The notes beneath the pieces are model-generated. The model was given only the letters and a program-made list of their open reading frames with translations. It was not told where the DNA came from and searched no databases. From Desulforamulus aquiferis (GTDB lineage Bacteria; Bacillota; Desulfotomaculia; Desulfotomaculales; Desulfotomaculaceae): a DNA stretch of 52,253 nt. Shown piece by piece: positions 49,578 through 52,253 of the stretch (its first letter is position 1; the number at the start of each line of letters is the position of its first letter). The stretch is from the NCBI GenBank assembly GCA_004143605.1, contig AWVY01000043.1:1-52253 (forward strand), written 5' to 3'. The translations under genes were made by a program, and so were the position numbers.

Positions 49578-51101
49578 TTAGATTATTGGATGAACAGAAG
49601 AGGATATTGCCGAACCTGTGTATTTACCCTTTTTGTGAATTTGAGAAAAACTTTTTGCTAACCTTTTAACTCCTTCTATCAAAACTGTTTCATCATGAGT
49701 GGCAAAACAGAGACGCAGTTCCTGATCGCCTTCAAGAGTAGGATAAAAGGCTTGGCCAGGAACAAAAGAAATACCGTTTTTAGTTGCCTCGTGTAATAGT
49801 TTGGTAGAAGATGTATTTTTGGTTAATCTGCACCAGAGATAAAAGCCTCCCTGGGGTGGAAGGAATGTGAGATTGTCACCACAAAGTCGCTGGGTAACCC
49901 TGACCAGGGTATCCCGGCGTTTTTTATATTCCTTTCTTACCATAGCGAGGTGGTCGGACAAGTTTCCTTGCTCTAAAAAAAGCTGCACCAGCCACTGGGT
50001 TAAATTATTGCTGTGGAGGTCAACATATTGTTTTTCTAAAGCTAATCTATTGATTAGGGAGGGATTAGCTGCAATAAAGCCTGTACGCAAGCCTGGAAAT
50101 AAAATTTTAGAAAATGTGCCTAAATAGGCTACCCCATCGTAGTTATCGAGGGCCTTTAGGGATGGTGGGGGTGCGTCCTGGTAATATAATTCACTGTAAG
50201 GGTCATCCTCAAGGATAACTAATCTATGTCGGGCTGCCAATTGTAAAAGCTCCCGACGCTGATGTTCCGGGATTACACGGCCGGAGGGATTTTTAAAGGT
50301 AGGAATTAGGTAAAGCAGCTTAGGGCGATAACGAATTAAATAATCCTCCAGCAGGGCCAATGGGAAATGCTCAGAACAGGGTAAGGTCAAAAGTCGTGCG
50401 CCAGCATTTTGGAATTGTTGAATGGCACCGATATAGGTTGGAGACTCAACCACCACATAATCACCAGGCACCAAAATGGTTTTGGTAATCAGGTAAAGTC
50501 CTTGCTGTGCTCCTGAGAGGATCATTACGTTTTCAGCAGTTACATTTATTCCTTTATTCCGAAGATAGACTGCTAAGGTTTGCCGCAGGGGGGTATAACC
50601 CTCGGTTGGTATATAGCCAAGATCTGCTAAATTGAGGGCATTAAGCTCACTCTCCATTAAGCTCTGGAATATTTTTAGGGGATATAGCTTTGGATCCGGC
50701 ATGCCGGTGCCCAATGATATGCTTTCCAAACCCAAGGGGTTTGCCACTAATTCCCTTAAAATAGAGGAAAAAGGTGATTGATTGTAGGGAATAAATAGTT
50801 GTGGCCAAGGAATACCTGGCCGCTCACTACCCATTTCCGCTAAGGGATCTGATACATATGTACCACTACCCACCCTTGTTTTTACAAAACCACGATGTTC
50901 AAGGTGACGATAGGCGTTAATGGTTGTAGTTCGGCTTACATCAAGTAGAGAAGCCAGTTCCCGTTCCGGGGGCAGTTTTGTACCAGGTTGTATTTCATGG
51001 TTTTTAATCTTTACCTCTATCAGGTTTGCTAATTGCAGATATAATGGTTCTTTAGCCAGGGGATTTAGTTTAGTCCCTGCCAGGTATTTGGATATATCCA
51101 T
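49578..51101 (-). CDS. MocR-type regulator (GntR helix-turn-helix plus aminotransferase domain)
   Basis: 507 residues, intact. N-terminal winged helix (PLYLQLANLIEVKIKNHEIQPGTKLPPERELASLLDVSRTTTINAYRHLEHRGFVKTRVGSGTYV) and a type I PLP aminotransferase-like domain with LGTFSKILFPGLRTG containing the PLP lysine, and PTYIGAIQQFQNAGA. MocR proteins sense amino-acid-related ligands through PLP; the target here is unknown. Convergent with rimI and divergent from tsaD, with 199 bases to the latter. Confidence 0.9.
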   Translation of the reverse strand: MDISKYLAGTKLNPLAKEPLYLQLANLIEVKIKNHEIQPGTKLPPERELASLLDVSRTTTINAYRHLEHRGFVKTRVGSGTYVSDPLAEMGSERPGIPWPQLFIPYNQSPFSSILRELVANPLGLESISLGTGMPDPKLYPLKIFQSLMESELNALNLADLGYIPTEGYTPLRQTLAVYLRNKGINVTAENVMILSGAQQGLYLITKTILVPGDYVVVESPTYIGAIQQFQNAGARLLTLPCSEHFPLALLEDYLIRYRPKLLYLIPTFKNPSGRVIPEHQRRELLQLAARHRLVILEDDPYSELYYQDAPPPSLKALDNYDGVAYLGTFSKILFPGLRTGFIAANPSLINRLALEKQYVDLHSNNLTQWLVQLFLEQGNLSDHLAMVRKEYKKRRDTLVRVTQRLCGDNLTFLPPQGGFYLWCRLTKNTSSTKLLHEATKNGISFVPGQAFYPTLEGDQELRLCFATHDETVLIEGVKRLAKSFSQIHKKGKYTGSAISSSVHPII

Positions 51102-51212
51102 ATGAACAAATCACTCCATCCACAGCGCAATTTCCAGTATAAATTATAAAATTGGATATTAGCACGATATTTCCTGCTAACTGAAAAAGCTAAATCTATT
51201 TTTATGAGAAGC

Positions 51213-51241
51213 TTCTAGTTGCTCAGAGAGACTGTTATAAT
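51213..51241 (+). promoter_or_regulatory. Candidate extended -10 promoter of tsaD
   Basis: TGT-TATAAT (51233-51241) forms an extended -10; the -35 TTCTAG (51213-51218, 17-base spacer) is weak. It lies 59 bases before tsaD. Confidence 0.5.
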
Positions 51242-51300
51242 AGCACTATATGGGATTGGGTATAACTGTAATAATTTAAGCATTATAAAAGGGTGGACTT

Positions 51301-52253
<953 letters not shown>

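Overview
The window reads as a chromosomal segment of an endospore-forming, low-to-medium GC Bacillota. Gene order and protein style point to Clostridia of the Peptococcaceae / Desulfotomaculum-Desulforamulus group. The supports are ctsR-mcsA-mcsB-clpC followed by radA-disA, carD, yacL-ispD-ispF, glnS, gltX-cysE-cysS-mrnC-thyX-rlmB-yacP-sigH and a tRNA cluster, together with a cotJ spore-coat operon, a YhcN/YlaJ-type sporulation lipoprotein and a Spo0F-like regulator. This placement is inference from gene content; no database was searched.

Layout. 1-331: tail of an rRNA operon (5S rRNA, tRNA-Asn, terminator). 446-6059: a chaperone operon with a DnaK, a J-protein without zinc finger, and ClpB. 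6231-10841: ctsR-mcsA-mcsB-clpC, the protein-arginine phosphorylation and Clp stress operon. 11010-17062: radA, disA, carD, yacL, ispD, ispF. 17181-26677: tRNA synthetases (Gln, Glu, Cys), cysteine synthesis, RNA processing and modification, thymidylate synthase X and sigma-H. 26824-27528: five tRNAs, three of them Thr. 27642-31060: a small coiled-coil gene, a HAD nucleotidase and a large S-layer protein. 31062-36140: small regulators, a nitronate monooxygenase-like protein, an XdhC/YqeB maturation pair and a sporulation lipoprotein. 36156-37309: cotJABC on the minus strand. 37425-44990: pgi, rhomboid protease, acetyltransferase, ilvN, the EndoAI/EndoA toxin-antitoxin pair, a peptidase C26 / amidohydrolase pair and a response regulator. 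45161-46925: padR-fetA-fetB on the minus strand. 47055-52253: small unknown genes, then tsaE-tsaB-rimI, a MocR-type regulator facing the other way, and tsaD running off the end.

The dominant peculiarity is about 70 apparent single-base losses that break about 29 genes, including ones expected to be essential (clpC, disA, gltX, cysS, glnS, ispD, sigH, tsaB, tsaD). Every event I could place is a missing base, usually in a run of 2-5 identical bases. Restoring one base per event gives full-length, conserved proteins. I therefore annotate these as single genes with probable consensus errors, not as pseudogenes.

The genes form coherent groups: protein quality control under a shared CtsR-type operator (two matching sites, upstream of dnaK and of ctsR), genome surveillance and c-di-AMP (radA-disA), translation (synthetases, tRNAs, t6A synthesis), sporulation and surface layer. 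I see no CRISPR array, prophage, transposase or obvious new defence system. The better leads are the CtsR-like operators, a perfect 7-bp periodic repeat beside the 5S gene, a synteny break after the tRNA cluster, an XdhC protein with swapped domain order, and several small unrecognised genes.
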